Shown here piece after piece: positions 15,160 to 24,784 of a DNA stretch of 64,000 nt (position 1 is the first letter of the stretch; the number at the start of each line of letters is the position of its first letter). Location of the stretch: NCBI GenBank assembly GCA_041596515.1, contig JBFHIJ010000001.1, positions 1 to 64,000 on the forward strand, in the 5' to 3' direction. Under the pieces are notes generated by a model, which was not told the origin of the DNA, ran no database searches, and saw only the letters and a list, made by a program, of their open reading frames with translations. This stretch comes from JBFHIJ01 sp041596515 (GTDB taxonomy: Bacteria; Bacteroidota; Ignavibacteria; Kapaibacteriales; UBA2268). Made by a program: the position numbers and the translations under genes.

Positions 15160-18100
15160 ATGATAATTTCATTCAAAAAAGTTTTATTAAGCATGATTGC
15201 TCTGCTTTTACTTGTAGTTCAAACTACAATGAATGCTGACATTCATGAGAAATTTAAAACTGATGATGACAGTCCTGAAGTGCTTTTGAGAAAAGCAACA
15301 GGGGCATTTGATTTGCAGATGAATACTGTAAGTAATATCCAATTTTACACTACAAACTATGGTATTTTTGGTTATAACGTAGCGAACCGTACTGGTGGTT
15401 CGCACTGGCCTAGAAATTCCCTCAACCAATATATCTATGCCGGTGGTGCATGGATTGGTGCAAAAGTTCAAGCTGTTGATCAAAGCACTGGGGAGAAAAT
15501 ATTCAACCCTGAGACTGGTGAACCTGAGCTATTGAAACTTTGTGAGTTGACTTATAATCCTAGAGATGGTCAGTCATGGATGGTACCGGGACGAATTAGA
15601 GACGTTGCCGGAAGTGAAACTTTTTTAGTTGACAATGATGCAACTGCAGTTGAAAAATATAGAACATATTTTTCGACAGATTTCTTAGGCAATGGTGAGC
15701 CAAGAGATGTAACTGACGGAACAAACTGGCCAATCTGGGACTCCAGTGATGATCCTGAAGATACTTTGAAAACAAAAAGATATTTTGGTTACTATATAGA
15801 AGATGAATCTCTCAGAAGTGAAAACACTTACCAAAAAGGTCCGGCTTTCATTTCAGGTGAGGATATCTTTGCTACTTATAAAGATACTGATTTAAGATAT
15901 TTTGAAGGTGGATATTCTTCAGCTCAAAAAAAGGGTTATCCATTTTATATCCAATACGAACAAATGATCTACTCTTGGGGTTTTGGTGATTATAAAGATT
16001 TTGTATTCATCAAATATGACTTGATTTCTTTTAACGAAGATACACTGAGAGCATGTTGGTTAGCTCCTGTAATGGATGTCGATATTGCTCGTGAACCTAA
16101 TACAAGTGCAGGCGCTGTAAATGATAGAGTAAGATATTATGCTGAAGACTCTACTCTTAACATGGCGGTGCAATGGTCGCAAGCAGATAGAGGCGAAGCA
16201 GGACGTGGTTTCGGTTACTTAGGTTATGACTTCTTAGAGTCTCCAGCTGTACAAGGTAAATATCTACCTGATAGCAGTTTAAATCCTTTAGAAGGTTTCC
16301 TAAGAACTGATAAAAGAAAATATACAAATGCTGAGCAGTTAGGTCTGCAAACGTTTAATAACTGGAACATAGCAGATGACTTGGAAAATGACGTAGAACG
16401 TTATGACTTCCTTTCTACTTTTGCACGAGATGGTGATGAAGGTGCCGGTGACAAACGTTTTATGATGGCTACCGGTCCATTTAATATGAAACCTTATGAT
16501 ACTGCGAGAGTAGTAGTAGGTATCATTATCGCTGATGCTGTAAAAGACCTTGCATCACCGGATGGTACAACAGAAGATATGGCAAATCTTGTTACAAAAG
16601 ACAAATTTGCTCAAACTGTATATGATAATAACTTTAGAGCACCTATGCCTCCAAGACGTGCTAATTTATCAGCAAAAGGCGTAAATAATGGTGTTGTTTT
16701 ATCATGGGATAATTATTCTGAGTTGTCTGAAGATAATGAAGAAAATGGCCTTGACTTTATGGGTTATAGACTTTACAGATCTAGAAGAACAGACATCGCT
16801 AACTATACAGAACATCAAACTGATACTTCAGGACCTCTTGGTTGGAGACAAATAGCAGAATGGTCAATGCCTACTGCATTCAAAAAATCTTATCTTAAAG
16901 CAGGTAAGCCAGCCGACGAGCATAAAATGCCATTTATTGATTCGCTTATGGTGATTGGACCTGTAGCTAATACTATTTATGGTGAGGTTGATGTATTGGA
17001 TTCTTTCAATATCAGAGTTATGAGAGTCTGCCAAGGCTGTATCATGGAAAGACAAGATTTCTTTAATAAGAAATCTTATAATAATGGAAATGAATCTAGA
17101 TTTGATACTTTAAATCTACCTATGATAGTAGATATCGATACTTCTGAGATTACTACCGGCCCTTGGGGTAAATACTTCTATAGTGTTGCCAATAAAAACA
17201 AATTAGGTGTTAATCTTAATAAATATAGATATGAAGCAGCACAGCCTTATGATGGTGGTAATTCAGACGAATACTTTGCTAAAATAAGAGAAAATAGAAA
17301 AGAATATCTTGAAAGAGGTTATAGATTTAATCCTCAACAAAATGATTTTCTATTAGATTCAATTCTTATTGGTACAATCGAACTTGAAAGTGCGGTTTTA
17401 GATTATAATCCAATCTATTACATCAAAGAAACGACTAAAATAGATGCAAGCACTTATTTAGGTTTTGCAAACTTTGTAGCAACACCTGCTGATCAACGTC
17501 CTGCAGACACAAAAGATATTGATACTCTTAAATGGACTTACTTTGAAGATATCGATTCTAATAATCAAGTTATTTATGTTAAGCATAACGTAGATACTAT
17601 TTATTACTATAGTACTGCGAAAAAAATTAAAGAAGCAGGTTCTGATAAATATGTTATCGACTACGCTTTAATTAATAACTCAGCTAAAGCAATTATGTCT
17701 AACGCAGAACACTTGGACTATGTTAACAAATTGGTTTACCAATATCTAAAAGAAGGGAAAGCTAAAGCGATATTCCCTAAATTTGAAGAAAAAACTACAT
17801 ATGAAGTTCCTGCTACTGACTCTATTACCGGGGATATTCTTGTTGATCCTAACACAGGTGAAGTTATTTATGAAACAATCACAGTGGTAGATAGAGTTGA
17901 TTTCCAACAATCTAAATACATACGTGAAGGTCTAATACCTGAATATATGGAAGAGTTAACTGATGGAAGAACTTTTGTAGATCTTGGTGATAATGGGGAT
18001 GGCATATTTTACTATGACGAAGACCCAACCAAATCAGAAAGAATGATTAATAACGTGGATTATTACTACAAATTATTATCATTTGACGAAGGTGATTACC

Positions 18101-20226
18101 AACAACCAACCGAAATTAAAGAAAATGATGCGTCTTTAGCACTACCTAACGCTTTGGCAGTTAGACCAAAAGCAGCGGCAATTACTAATGATGTTAAATT
18201 TGATGTCGAAGTAGTTAATCCGGAAAGAATGGGTGGTGTTTATAATTTTGAATTCTTCCCACTTGATGAACAAAGAGTTTCACAATTCTTCGCTGGTCAC
18301 GTGTTTGAATTAGAATTTAAACCTTACTGGTCTTTAGGTTCTTATACATTCACAGGTCGTGAAGAGCCGGCATATTTTGGTAAATATGTTAGAATGATGA
18401 CATTAAGAGATACTGTTACTAATCAAATCTTATATGAAGGTATAACTGAGTTCGAAGAAGATCCGGGTGATTTTTCTTATTTAGGTGCTTTTACTGAAAA
18501 TGGTCTTTCTTATGTATTGGCTGATTCGTTAATTGAAGATCCATATTCTAACAAAGACATTAATTTTGCTGCTCATGATTCAAGAGAAGTAAGAGAAAGA
18601 TTTGGTTCTTGGAGTACTGGTGAAATGGTAGAAGGTTTATACACTCCTTATATTGGAACAGGTTATAGAATATCGCCTGATGCAAGTGGTGTTATATTTT
18701 CTTCTGGTATGAATAAACCAGCTTATGGTGCATTTGGTTTCAAATTTGATTTTGATATCAAACAATATGGTGGTAACTATCGCATGGATACTGTACGCCT
18801 TGAAGAAGGGAAAACAGTTGATATGTTGATTCCTCGTTACACTGACATAAAACGCAAAACATTAAATATTGCCGATAAATTAGAAAGTAACGATGACTAC
18901 ACAAAATCTACTGCCAATACAATTACTACACAAAAAATTGGTAGTATAGCTAACTATAAGTATGCTACAATTCCGACACAAAAAGATCTTTCAAGAATTA
19001 ATGCAACATATCCTCAGGTTGCAACTACAGATATCATGGCAAGTTATAATAACGGTCCTGGTACTTATGAGTTAGAGTTTACTGGAAAAGAAAAACGACA
19101 CATCAAAGTATGGTACCAACCATCTAAATCTGAAGATGTAATGAAAGAATTTGATGTAGACGTACTTACTGTAAAAGTTAGAAATGTTACAAAATATGAT
19201 AGAAGAGACGGCGAAGGTGGATTTGCCGAGGTATCTTATGAGTCCGATATGGAACACATAAATATACCGGCTAAGCCTTACAATAATGACGAATACTCTA
19301 CATTTGCTCCTTATGACAATATTGGTCAGAGTCCTTATTGGATAGCTACAGGTTCTGCAAACTACTTATATACAAAAGCGTTCCCTTATCCTGTAAATAC
19401 AGTTGCAGATGGTATACATCCTGATGAATTATATAATACTTATAATATGTTCGCATCAGGTTGGATTGACGTTAGAGAAACTAAATTGAATGCTTTGCAA
19501 AAACCTAAACATTTAGTTTATCGTGTTTTGGATAATGGCGAATTTTACAATGAAGATGGTAAAAAAGAAATATATTCCGGTATACAAGGTGGATTTGCGT
19601 TGCCTGCAACTGCTGCAGATGGCACAACTATCGACTTTGTAAACGTAATTTATATTGCAGGTGTTCCATTCTTCTTTGATGGTGCTAATGCCGGTTCTAA
19701 TACTTTAGGTGATGGCTGGGATCAAGTAGATATTAAAGAATTCAACTATGGCGGACAGAACTTCCAAGTTGGAGATAAAATTACGTTATCTACTACAGGT
19801 GGTGCTTTAGGCTTGCCGGCTCCGGGTGCAAAAGTTAGAGTAAAAGTGGGTGGTACTGTTAAATCTCCAGATCAAGTATCTGATGAAGATTTGGATGCAG
19901 TTAAAGTAGTTCCTAATCCATATTTTATTTCTCATCAAGGTCAGAAATCACCATACGGTGCAGAATTGTACTTTACTAGATTACCAGAAAAATGTACAAT
20001 CGATATTTACACTGTTACAGGTGAAATAGTAACGCGTATAGAACATAATGAGTTTAATTCTCCTGATCCTGATAAAGTTGCTGTTGATATTTGGGACTTG
20101 TTATCTGATAATAACCAGAGAGTTGCTTCTCAAGCATTAGTTGCAGTTATAACTACTCCAAACGGAGCTCAGACTGTTAAAAACTTCTCTGTTGTTGTTG
20201 GTAGCTACAGGATTATTACAGACTAA
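15160..20226 (+). CDS. Very large secreted protein with Fn3-like and T9SS-type C-terminal domains
   Basis: 1,688 residues. A signal peptide covers about 1-27 (KKVLLSMIALLLLVVQTTMNA). The N-terminal 500 residues contain YAGGAWIGAKV and many aromatic beta segments. A fibronectin-III-like stretch lies near 505-570 (GVVLSWDNYSELS; FMGYRLYRS). The C-terminus has VKVVPNPYFISHQG, CTIDIYTVTGEIVTRIE and AVITTPNGAQTVKNFSVVV, the strand pattern of a T9SS-type sorting domain, though less canonical than that of the protein at 1991-4090. It is probably exported to the surface by T9SS. It starts 49 bases after the TonB receptor stop and is followed by a PorV-family gene. No catalytic motif was recognised. 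Confidence 0.75.
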   Translation: MIISFKKVLLSMIALLLLVVQTTMNADIHEKFKTDDDSPEVLLRKATGAFDLQMNTVSNIQFYTTNYGIFGYNVANRTGGSHWPRNSLNQYIYAGGAWIGAKVQAVDQSTGEKIFNPETGEPELLKLCELTYNPRDGQSWMVPGRIRDVAGSETFLVDNDATAVEKYRTYFSTDFLGNGEPRDVTDGTNWPIWDSSDDPEDTLKTKRYFGYYIEDESLRSENTYQKGPAFISGEDIFATYKDTDLRYFEGGYSSAQKKGYPFYIQYEQMIYSWGFGDYKDFVFIKYDLISFNEDTLRACWLAPVMDVDIAREPNTSAGAVNDRVRYYAEDSTLNMAVQWSQADRGEAGRGFGYLGYDFLESPAVQGKYLPDSSLNPLEGFLRTDKRKYTNAEQLGLQTFNNWNIADDLENDVERYDFLSTFARDGDEGAGDKRFMMATGPFNMKPYDTARVVVGIIIADAVKDLASPDGTTEDMANLVTKDKFAQTVYDNNFRAPMPPRRANLSAKGVNNGVVLSWDNYSELSEDNEENGLDFMGYRLYRSRRTDIANYTEHQTDTSGPLGWRQIAEWSMPTAFKKSYLKAGKPADEHKMPFIDSLMVIGPVANTIYGEVDVLDSFNIRVMRVCQGCIMERQDFFNKKSYNNGNESRFDTLNLPMIVDIDTSEITTGPWGKYFYSVANKNKLGVNLNKYRYEAAQPYDGGNSDEYFAKIRENRKEYLERGYRFNPQQNDFLLDSILIGTIELESAVLDYNPIYYIKETTKIDASTYLGFANFVATPADQRPADTKDIDTLKWTYFEDIDSNNQVIYVKHNVDTIYYYSTAKKIKEAGSDKYVIDYALINNSAKAIMSNAEHLDYVNKLVYQYLKEGKAKAIFPKFEEKTTYEVPATDSITGDILVDPNTGEVIYETITVVDRVDFQQSKYIREGLIPEYMEELTDGRTFVDLGDNGDGIFYYDEDPTKSERMINNVDYYYKLLSFDEGDYQQPTEIKENDASLALPNALAVRPKAAAITNDVKFDVEVVNPERMGGVYNFEFFPLDEQRVSQFFAGHVFELEFKPYWSLGSYTFTGREEPAYFGKYVRMMTLRDTVTNQILYEGITEFEEDPGDFSYLGAFTENGLSYVLADSLIEDPYSNKDINFAAHDSREVRERFGSWSTGEMVEGLYTPYIGTGYRISPDASGVIFSSGMNKPAYGAFGFKFDFDIKQYGGNYRMDTVRLEEGKTVDMLIPRYTDIKRKTLNIADKLESNDDYTKSTANTITTQKIGSIANYKYATIPTQKDLSRINATYPQVATTDIMASYNNGPGTYELEFTGKEKRHIKVWYQPSKSEDVMKEFDVDVLTVKVRNVTKYDRRDGEGGFAEVSYESDMEHINIPAKPYNNDEYSTFAPYDNIGQSPYWIATGSANYLYTKAFPYPVNTVADGIHPDELYNTYNMFASGWIDVRETKLNALQKPKHLVYRVLDNGEFYNEDGKKEIYSGIQGGFALPATAADGTTIDFVNVIYIAGVPFFFDGANAGSNTLGDGWDQVDIKEFNYGGQNFQVGDKITLSTTGGALGLPAPGAKVRVKVGGTVKSPDQVSDEDLDAVKVVPNPYFISHQGQKSPYGAELYFTRLPEKCTIDIYTVTGEIVTRIEHNEFNSPDPDKVAVDIWDLLSDNNQRVASQALVAVITTPNGAQTVKNFSVVVGSYRIITD

Positions 20227-20240
20227 TAGTTTTTTGCCCA

Positions 20241-20266
20241 ATCGCTGCCTTTAAGGAGGCAGCGAT
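20241..20266 (+). repeat. Intercistronic hairpin between the giant secreted protein gene and porV-like gene
   Basis: ATCGCTGCCT pairs perfectly with AGGCAGCGAT around the loop TTAAGG. No T tract follows, so it may be an mRNA-processing or stability element, or a partial terminator that sets the level of the PorV-like protein. Confidence 0.55.
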
Positions 20267-20300
20267 ATTAAGTAAAGAAATTAAATCAAGGATATTAAAA

Positions 20301-21356
20301 ATGAAGAAAATACTCACATTAATTTGTTTAGTCGCTCTTTCTGTTCTTACCGTTAAAGAAGCTTATGCTGCAGGTTCTGTTATTCCTGGTGCTGCTTCTT
20401 CTGCGGGTGAGATAAATAAAGTAGGTGCTGCAGGCTCTCAGTTCCTCAAGATTCCAATTGGAACTAGAGCGACTGGTATGGCTGGTGCTAATGGTGCCGC
20501 TGTAAATGATTTATCTTGTCTATTTTGGAACCCTGCTGCATTAGTTAACTTAGATGGTGCAACTGCTACAGTAGAACACACAACATGGTTTGCTGACTAT
20601 GGAGTTAGCTTTGCGGCTGCTTCTATACCAGTAAGTGACCAGTTTGCAGTTGCTGCTTCTATTATCTCTCTTTCAAGTGGTGATATAGAAACAACTACTA
20701 TGGATTTCCAAAATGGTACAGGCTCTCACTATACTGTGCAGGATATGTCTGCTCAGCTTACTTTCTCAGGTAAGATTACTGACCAGTTTAGCTTTGGTGT
20801 AACTGCTAAGTATTTAAATAATAAAATTGCTAACCTTTCAAGTGGTGGTTTTGCTTTTGATATCGGTACACTTTATGATACCGGTATTCAAGGTATTAAG
20901 ATTGGCTTTTCTATTCATAACTTCGGTGGCGACATGAAGTATGAAGGCCAAGAGCTAAGAACTGAAACTGCTCTTTATAGTAATGAAATTTACCAATCAG
21001 AGTTAGATGCTTCGTATTTAAGCTCTACTTATAGCGCTCCTGTAATTTTCCGAGCAGGCTTGTCTTCTGAAGTATATAATGAAGGCGACAATGCAATTAC
21101 TGCTGCGTTTGACTTTATTACTCACTCTGATATTCCTGAACAGTTTGCATTTGGTGCAGAATATGTATGGAAAGAATTTCTATCTCTAAGAGGTGGATAT
21201 AATATCGGACACGATAATAATGGTGTAGCTTTTGGTGTTGGTTTGAAATACTTTACAGGCGGCATGACTGCTGACTTCGGTTATTCAATGACTCCGGCTA
21301 TGGAAATTGATCAATTAGTTCACAGAATAGGTGTTAGTTTGCACTTCGGTAACTAA
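20301..21356 (+). CDS. PorV/PorQ-family outer-membrane protein
   Basis: 351 residues. Signal peptide at about 1-23 (ILTLICLVALSVLTVKEAYA). The PorV/UPF0164 hallmark GSQFLKIPIGTRATGMAGANGAAVNDLSCLFWNPAAL is spread over about residues 45-85, followed by a barrel of the FadL type. PorV family proteins are the T9SS shuttle that binds C-terminal sorting domains at the outer membrane and hands cargo to the attachment complex. Its place directly after a large candidate cargo gene suggests it may be a dedicated shuttle for that protein, rather than the housekeeping PorV. A strong terminator ends the operon at 21380. Confidence 0.85.
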   Translation: MKKILTLICLVALSVLTVKEAYAAGSVIPGAASSAGEINKVGAAGSQFLKIPIGTRATGMAGANGAAVNDLSCLFWNPAALVNLDGATATVEHTTWFADYGVSFAAASIPVSDQFAVAASIISLSSGDIETTTMDFQNGTGSHYTVQDMSAQLTFSGKITDQFSFGVTAKYLNNKIANLSSGGFAFDIGTLYDTGIQGIKIGFSIHNFGGDMKYEGQELRTETALYSNEIYQSELDASYLSSTYSAPVIFRAGLSSEVYNEGDNAITAAFDFITHSDIPEQFAFGAEYVWKEFLSLRGGYNIGHDNNGVAFGVGLKYFTGGMTADFGYSMTPAMEIDQLVHRIGVSLHFGN

Positions 21357-21379
21357 TTTGAATTATTAGTGTATATAAT

Positions 21380-21415
21380 AAAGCCGTTAGATAATCTATT
21401 CTAACGGCTTTTTTT
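21380..21415 (+). terminator. Rho-independent terminator ending the TonB receptor/PorV operon
   Basis: AAAGCCGTTAGA pairs perfectly with TCTAACGGCTTT (12 bp) around an 8-base loop, followed by a T run. Confidence 0.93.
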
Positions 21416-21440
21416 AAAACAATATCAATAAAGGTATAAA

Positions 21441-22841
21441 ATGAGAATCAGCTTTGTATTGTTTTGTCTCTTTGGCTTATTTACTAGTGGATTTGCACAA
21501 AAAATTGAAACTGATCATGCAGCTTTTTTTAAGTCTGACGGTAGTTTTTTGTGGGAATTCTATTATAGTATTTCAAACAATCAGCTATCTTACCAGCATT
21601 CTTCCGGCGATAACTACAATACACAAATGGATTGTAAACTTCTTTTATTATCCGGCTCCGATACTATAGTAAATGAAAAATGGAATATTTCTGATTTAAG
21701 AAGTGTTTCTGATTCTACTATTAGAGATTTGATAGGACAAAAGCGCTATAATTTAAATGCAGGGAATTATAAGGTATACTTTGGTTATTCTGATGTGTTT
21801 GGGGAAAATCAACTCAAGCATAAAACTTTTTCTTTTGAATTAAAGTCACAAGATCGTAACGTAGTTATAGGTGATATACAATTAGCTAGAAATATAATCA
21901 AAAGTGATGATATAAATAGCTTTACAAAATTTGGTTATTATATAGTCCCAAACCCTGAAGCTGTGTTTGCTACAAATCAAATTGAAATGTACTTGTGCCA
22001 TAGTTATAAAGTATTAGCTCAAGAGAATGACGATAGCAAATATTCTCTTCGATATAAATTACTTGATGCAGCAAAGATGCCGGTAAGGAAACAACTTCAA
22101 TATGTTGAAATAGAAAATGAATCAAATACTTACTTTACATATTTTAATACTTCACTCTCCGGTCTTCCTAGTGGTGTGTATTATGCTGTAGTAGAAATTT
22201 ATAAAGATCAATATTTATTTGAGTCGAAAGAAAAGAAATTCTTTATGTATAATTACGAAATGCCTTTGGATGCTACTATTATTTTTACTGAGGATCAGAT
22301 ATTTGAAATGAGTGAGTTCGCTACAATGACTGACGAGCAAGTTGACTTAAACATAAAAATGTCTAATATTGTAGCCAATGAACCCGAAAAAGAATTGTTT
22401 GTAAGATTAACCTCAGTGAAAGGAAAGCAAAGAGCTTTGTATCGTTTTTGGAAAATGCGAGACAGAGATACTAGTACTCTAACTAATGAAACATTAATAG
22501 AATTTCAAAGACGCATAAAGTATGCTAATAGACACTTTTCATCCAATACTGACGATAACGGCTGGAATACTGACAGGGGATGGGTGCTTATTAAATACGG
22601 ATTCCCTGATGATAAAGACATACATCCATTATCTATGGATAATAATGCCTGGGAAGAGTGGCATTATACCAGATATGAAGGAGGAGCTTTATTCTACTTT
22701 GTAGAAAGGTTAGGATATAATGACTACCAGTTAGTGCACTCTACAGTCACAGGAGAGGCGTATAATCCGGATTGGTATGATAAATATGTACCAACAGATA
22801 ATAGAGCAAAATCTACTTACGAATTAGAAAACGATAAATAA
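21441..22841 (+). CDS. GWxTD-domain secreted protein
   Basis: 466 residues with a signal peptide (SFVLFCLFGLFTSGFA). The middle holds beta-rich segments. The C-terminal third is the GWxTD domain: RRIKYANRHFSSN, then GWNTDRGWVLIKYGFPDD near residues 373-391 and WEEWHYTRYEGGALFYFVE. This family is found mainly in Bacteroidota, Chlorobi and Acidobacteria envelope proteins and has no agreed biochemical role. It lies 1 base before the lpxL-like gene, so it is translated in the same operon as two lipid A/LPS core genes, which hints at an envelope task. Confidence 0.85.
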   Translation: MRISFVLFCLFGLFTSGFAQKIETDHAAFFKSDGSFLWEFYYSISNNQLSYQHSSGDNYNTQMDCKLLLLSGSDTIVNEKWNISDLRSVSDSTIRDLIGQKRYNLNAGNYKVYFGYSDVFGENQLKHKTFSFELKSQDRNVVIGDIQLARNIIKSDDINSFTKFGYYIVPNPEAVFATNQIEMYLCHSYKVLAQENDDSKYSLRYKLLDAAKMPVRKQLQYVEIENESNTYFTYFNTSLSGLPSGVYYAVVEIYKDQYLFESKEKKFFMYNYEMPLDATIIFTEDQIFEMSEFATMTDEQVDLNIKMSNIVANEPEKELFVRLTSVKGKQRALYRFWKMRDRDTSTLTNETLIEFQRRIKYANRHFSSNTDDNGWNTDRGWVLIKYGFPDDKDIHPLSMDNNAWEEWHYTRYEGGALFYFVERLGYNDYQLVHSTVTGEAYNPDWYDKYVPTDNRAKSTYELENDK

Positions 22842-22842
22842 T

Positions 22843-23733
22843 ATGAATAGAATTATTGACTATATCGTTAGCTCTTTACTCTATATTTTGTGTTTTATCT
22901 CTCAGCATATAAATGACCACATTAGAATTAAATTGGGCAGAATGGTTGGCAATATCCTCAGAGTGATTAGTAAGAAGAGATATGGGATTACTATAGATAA
23001 TATTGTCAAATCATTTCCTGATAAATCTATTTCAGATTGTAAAATTATTGCTGCTAAGTCTTATCAGAATTTAGGAATAACAATGATGGAGCTCATGGCT
23101 ATTCCTACTATGTCAGAAAACTATTTAAAACAAAAAGTGGTATATGATAATATTGACTTGATTGATGAGCTACGTAAAAAAGGCAATGGTGTAATTTTAC
23201 TTTCCGGGCACTATGGGAATTGGGAATTGCTTGCTTATACAGCAGGATATTTTACAGGTATTCCTGTAACTATTATTGTCAAACCTCAACGAAATAAAAT
23301 AGCAGATAGTACTTTAAATAATTATCGAACATTTCATAATAACAAAGTAGTTTCAATGTATAAAGCTGCTCGACCTATTGTTTCTGAGATAAGAAAGGGT
23401 AATATGGTTGCTTTATTGGCGGATCAAAGTGCTACAAAAGATAAAGATATTTTTGTAGATTTCTTTGGTAGGCCGGCAGCTACTTACGAATCTCCAGCGG
23501 CTATGGCTTTAAGACTCAATGCTCCAATCGTGATTGGGTTCTCGGAAAGGCAAACTGACGGTACATATAGAGTGAAGCTCCAAGAAATACCACATGAAGA
23601 TTTAAAAGATAGGGAAGATGCTATACAAATCCTAACAGAAAGGCATGTAAAAGTTTTAGAAAATCAGATTAAAAAAATCCCTGAATTATGGGCTTGGCAG
23701 CATAAAAGATGGAAACATTCACCCGGTAAGTAA
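22843..23733 (+). CDS. Lysophospholipid/lipid A acyltransferase (LpxL/HtrB family)
   Basis: 296 residues. An N-terminal membrane-associated helix (IIDYIVSSLLYILCFIS) is followed by the acyltransferase domain. The catalytic HX4(D/E) motif is SGHYGNWE near residues 124-131, and NMVALLADQSATKD and the FFGRPAATYESPAAMALR substrate region follow. LpxL/LpxM enzymes add secondary acyl chains to lipid A at the cytoplasmic face of the inner membrane. The acyl chain and order cannot be told from sequence. Its two neighbours, the GWxTD gene 1 base upstream and a heptosyltransferase gene 1 base downstream, support a role in lipopolysaccharide synthesis. Confidence 0.9.
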   Translation: MNRIIDYIVSSLLYILCFISQHINDHIRIKLGRMVGNILRVISKKRYGITIDNIVKSFPDKSISDCKIIAAKSYQNLGITMMELMAIPTMSENYLKQKVVYDNIDLIDELRKKGNGVILLSGHYGNWELLAYTAGYFTGIPVTIIVKPQRNKIADSTLNNYRTFHNNKVVSMYKAARPIVSEIRKGNMVALLADQSATKDKDIFVDFFGRPAATYESPAAMALRLNAPIVIGFSERQTDGTYRVKLQEIPHEDLKDREDAIQILTERHVKVLENQIKKIPELWAWQHKRWKHSPGK

Positions 23734-23734
23734 T

Positions 23735-24781
23735 ATGACAAAGCTTAATCTAAATAGTTATAAGTCCATAGCTGTTATTCAAACAGCATTTTTAGGCGAT
23801 TTTGTGCTCACTCTACCACTTTTTCAAGTAATACGCAATAACACTCAAGATTGCAAAATTATCTCTGTATGCACGCCTATTTCGACTCAAATTGCTGCTT
23901 TATCTTCTTCTGTTGATGTGATATTATCTTATGATAAAAGAGGTAAACATAAAGGATATAGTGGTATTAAATTACTTGCTCAGCAACTCAAAGAGCAAAA
24001 TGTTGATTTAATAATAGCACCTCACAGGTCATTTCGTACAACTTTGCTTGCCAAGTTGGTTGGTGCTAAAATGACAATAGGATTTGATATTAATGCCTTT
24101 TCTTTTCTCTACAAAAGAACTGTTCCGTACGATAAATTGAAGCATGAAACATTAAGAAATCTATCCTTACTGTCTCCATTTGAAAATATAAATCGCATTT
24201 ACGCCAAAATTGATTTGTCTTTTGACATAAAAGATGAGCAACTTATTCAGCATCTCTTTCTTGAAAATTCTATCCAGGCTGAATCTAAAATAGTCGTATT
24301 AGCTCCGGGCTCAGTATGGGCAACTAAAAAGTGGTGCGTTGATCATTTTGCTAATTTAGCATCGATGATGTCTTCAAAAGGGCTAAAAGTTTTTGTTATT
24401 GGCGCAAAAGAGGATAGTAAGGATGCTGAAGTAATTGTAAACGCTTCCGGAGCGATTAATTTATGTGGCAAAACCAGTATACCTCAATCTATCGCTTTAC
24501 TGTCGCACGTAGATTTATTAATTACTAACGATAGTGCACCAACGCACTTCGCCGGCCTTGTCAAATGTCCGACTATTACTCTCTATGGTCCGACTATTCC
24601 TGAATTTGGATTTGCTCCTATTGGGAAAAAAGACAGAACCTTGTCCGTAGGAGAGATGAATTGTAGACCTTGTGCAATTCATGGTTCGAAGAAGTGTCCC
24701 CTCAAACATTTTAAATGTATGGAAGAGTTGCTTCCTGACTATGTTTTCCAAAATGCCATGGAACTGTTGGATATTCAATAA
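23735..24781 (+). CDS. Glycosyltransferase family 9 protein (lipopolysaccharide heptosyltransferase type)
   Basis: 348 residues with the two Rossmann halves of GT9/GT-B enzymes. Halves start at IAVIQTAFLGDFVLTLPLF and VVLAPGSVWATKKWCVDHF. The C-terminal nucleotide-sugar site is NDSAPTHFAGLVKCPTITLYG near residues 267-287. Relatives WaaC and WaaF transfer heptose from ADP-heptose onto the inner core of LPS at the cytoplasmic membrane face. Whether the acceptor is Kdo or heptose is not resolved. Four Cys near the C-terminus (CRPCAIHGSKKCPLKHFKC) are common in WaaF-like proteins. The gene ends 3 bases before the convergent fucosyltransferase gene. Confidence 0.9.
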   Translation: MTKLNLNSYKSIAVIQTAFLGDFVLTLPLFQVIRNNTQDCKIISVCTPISTQIAALSSSVDVILSYDKRGKHKGYSGIKLLAQQLKEQNVDLIIAPHRSFRTTLLAKLVGAKMTIGFDINAFSFLYKRTVPYDKLKHETLRNLSLLSPFENINRIYAKIDLSFDIKDEQLIQHLFLENSIQAESKIVVLAPGSVWATKKWCVDHFANLASMMSSKGLKVFVIGAKEDSKDAEVIVNASGAINLCGKTSIPQSIALLSHVDLLITNDSAPTHFAGLVKCPTITLYGPTIPEFGFAPIGKKDRTLSVGEMNCRPCAIHGSKKCPLKHFKCMEELLPDYVFQNAMELLDIQ

Positions 24782-24784
24782 GAT

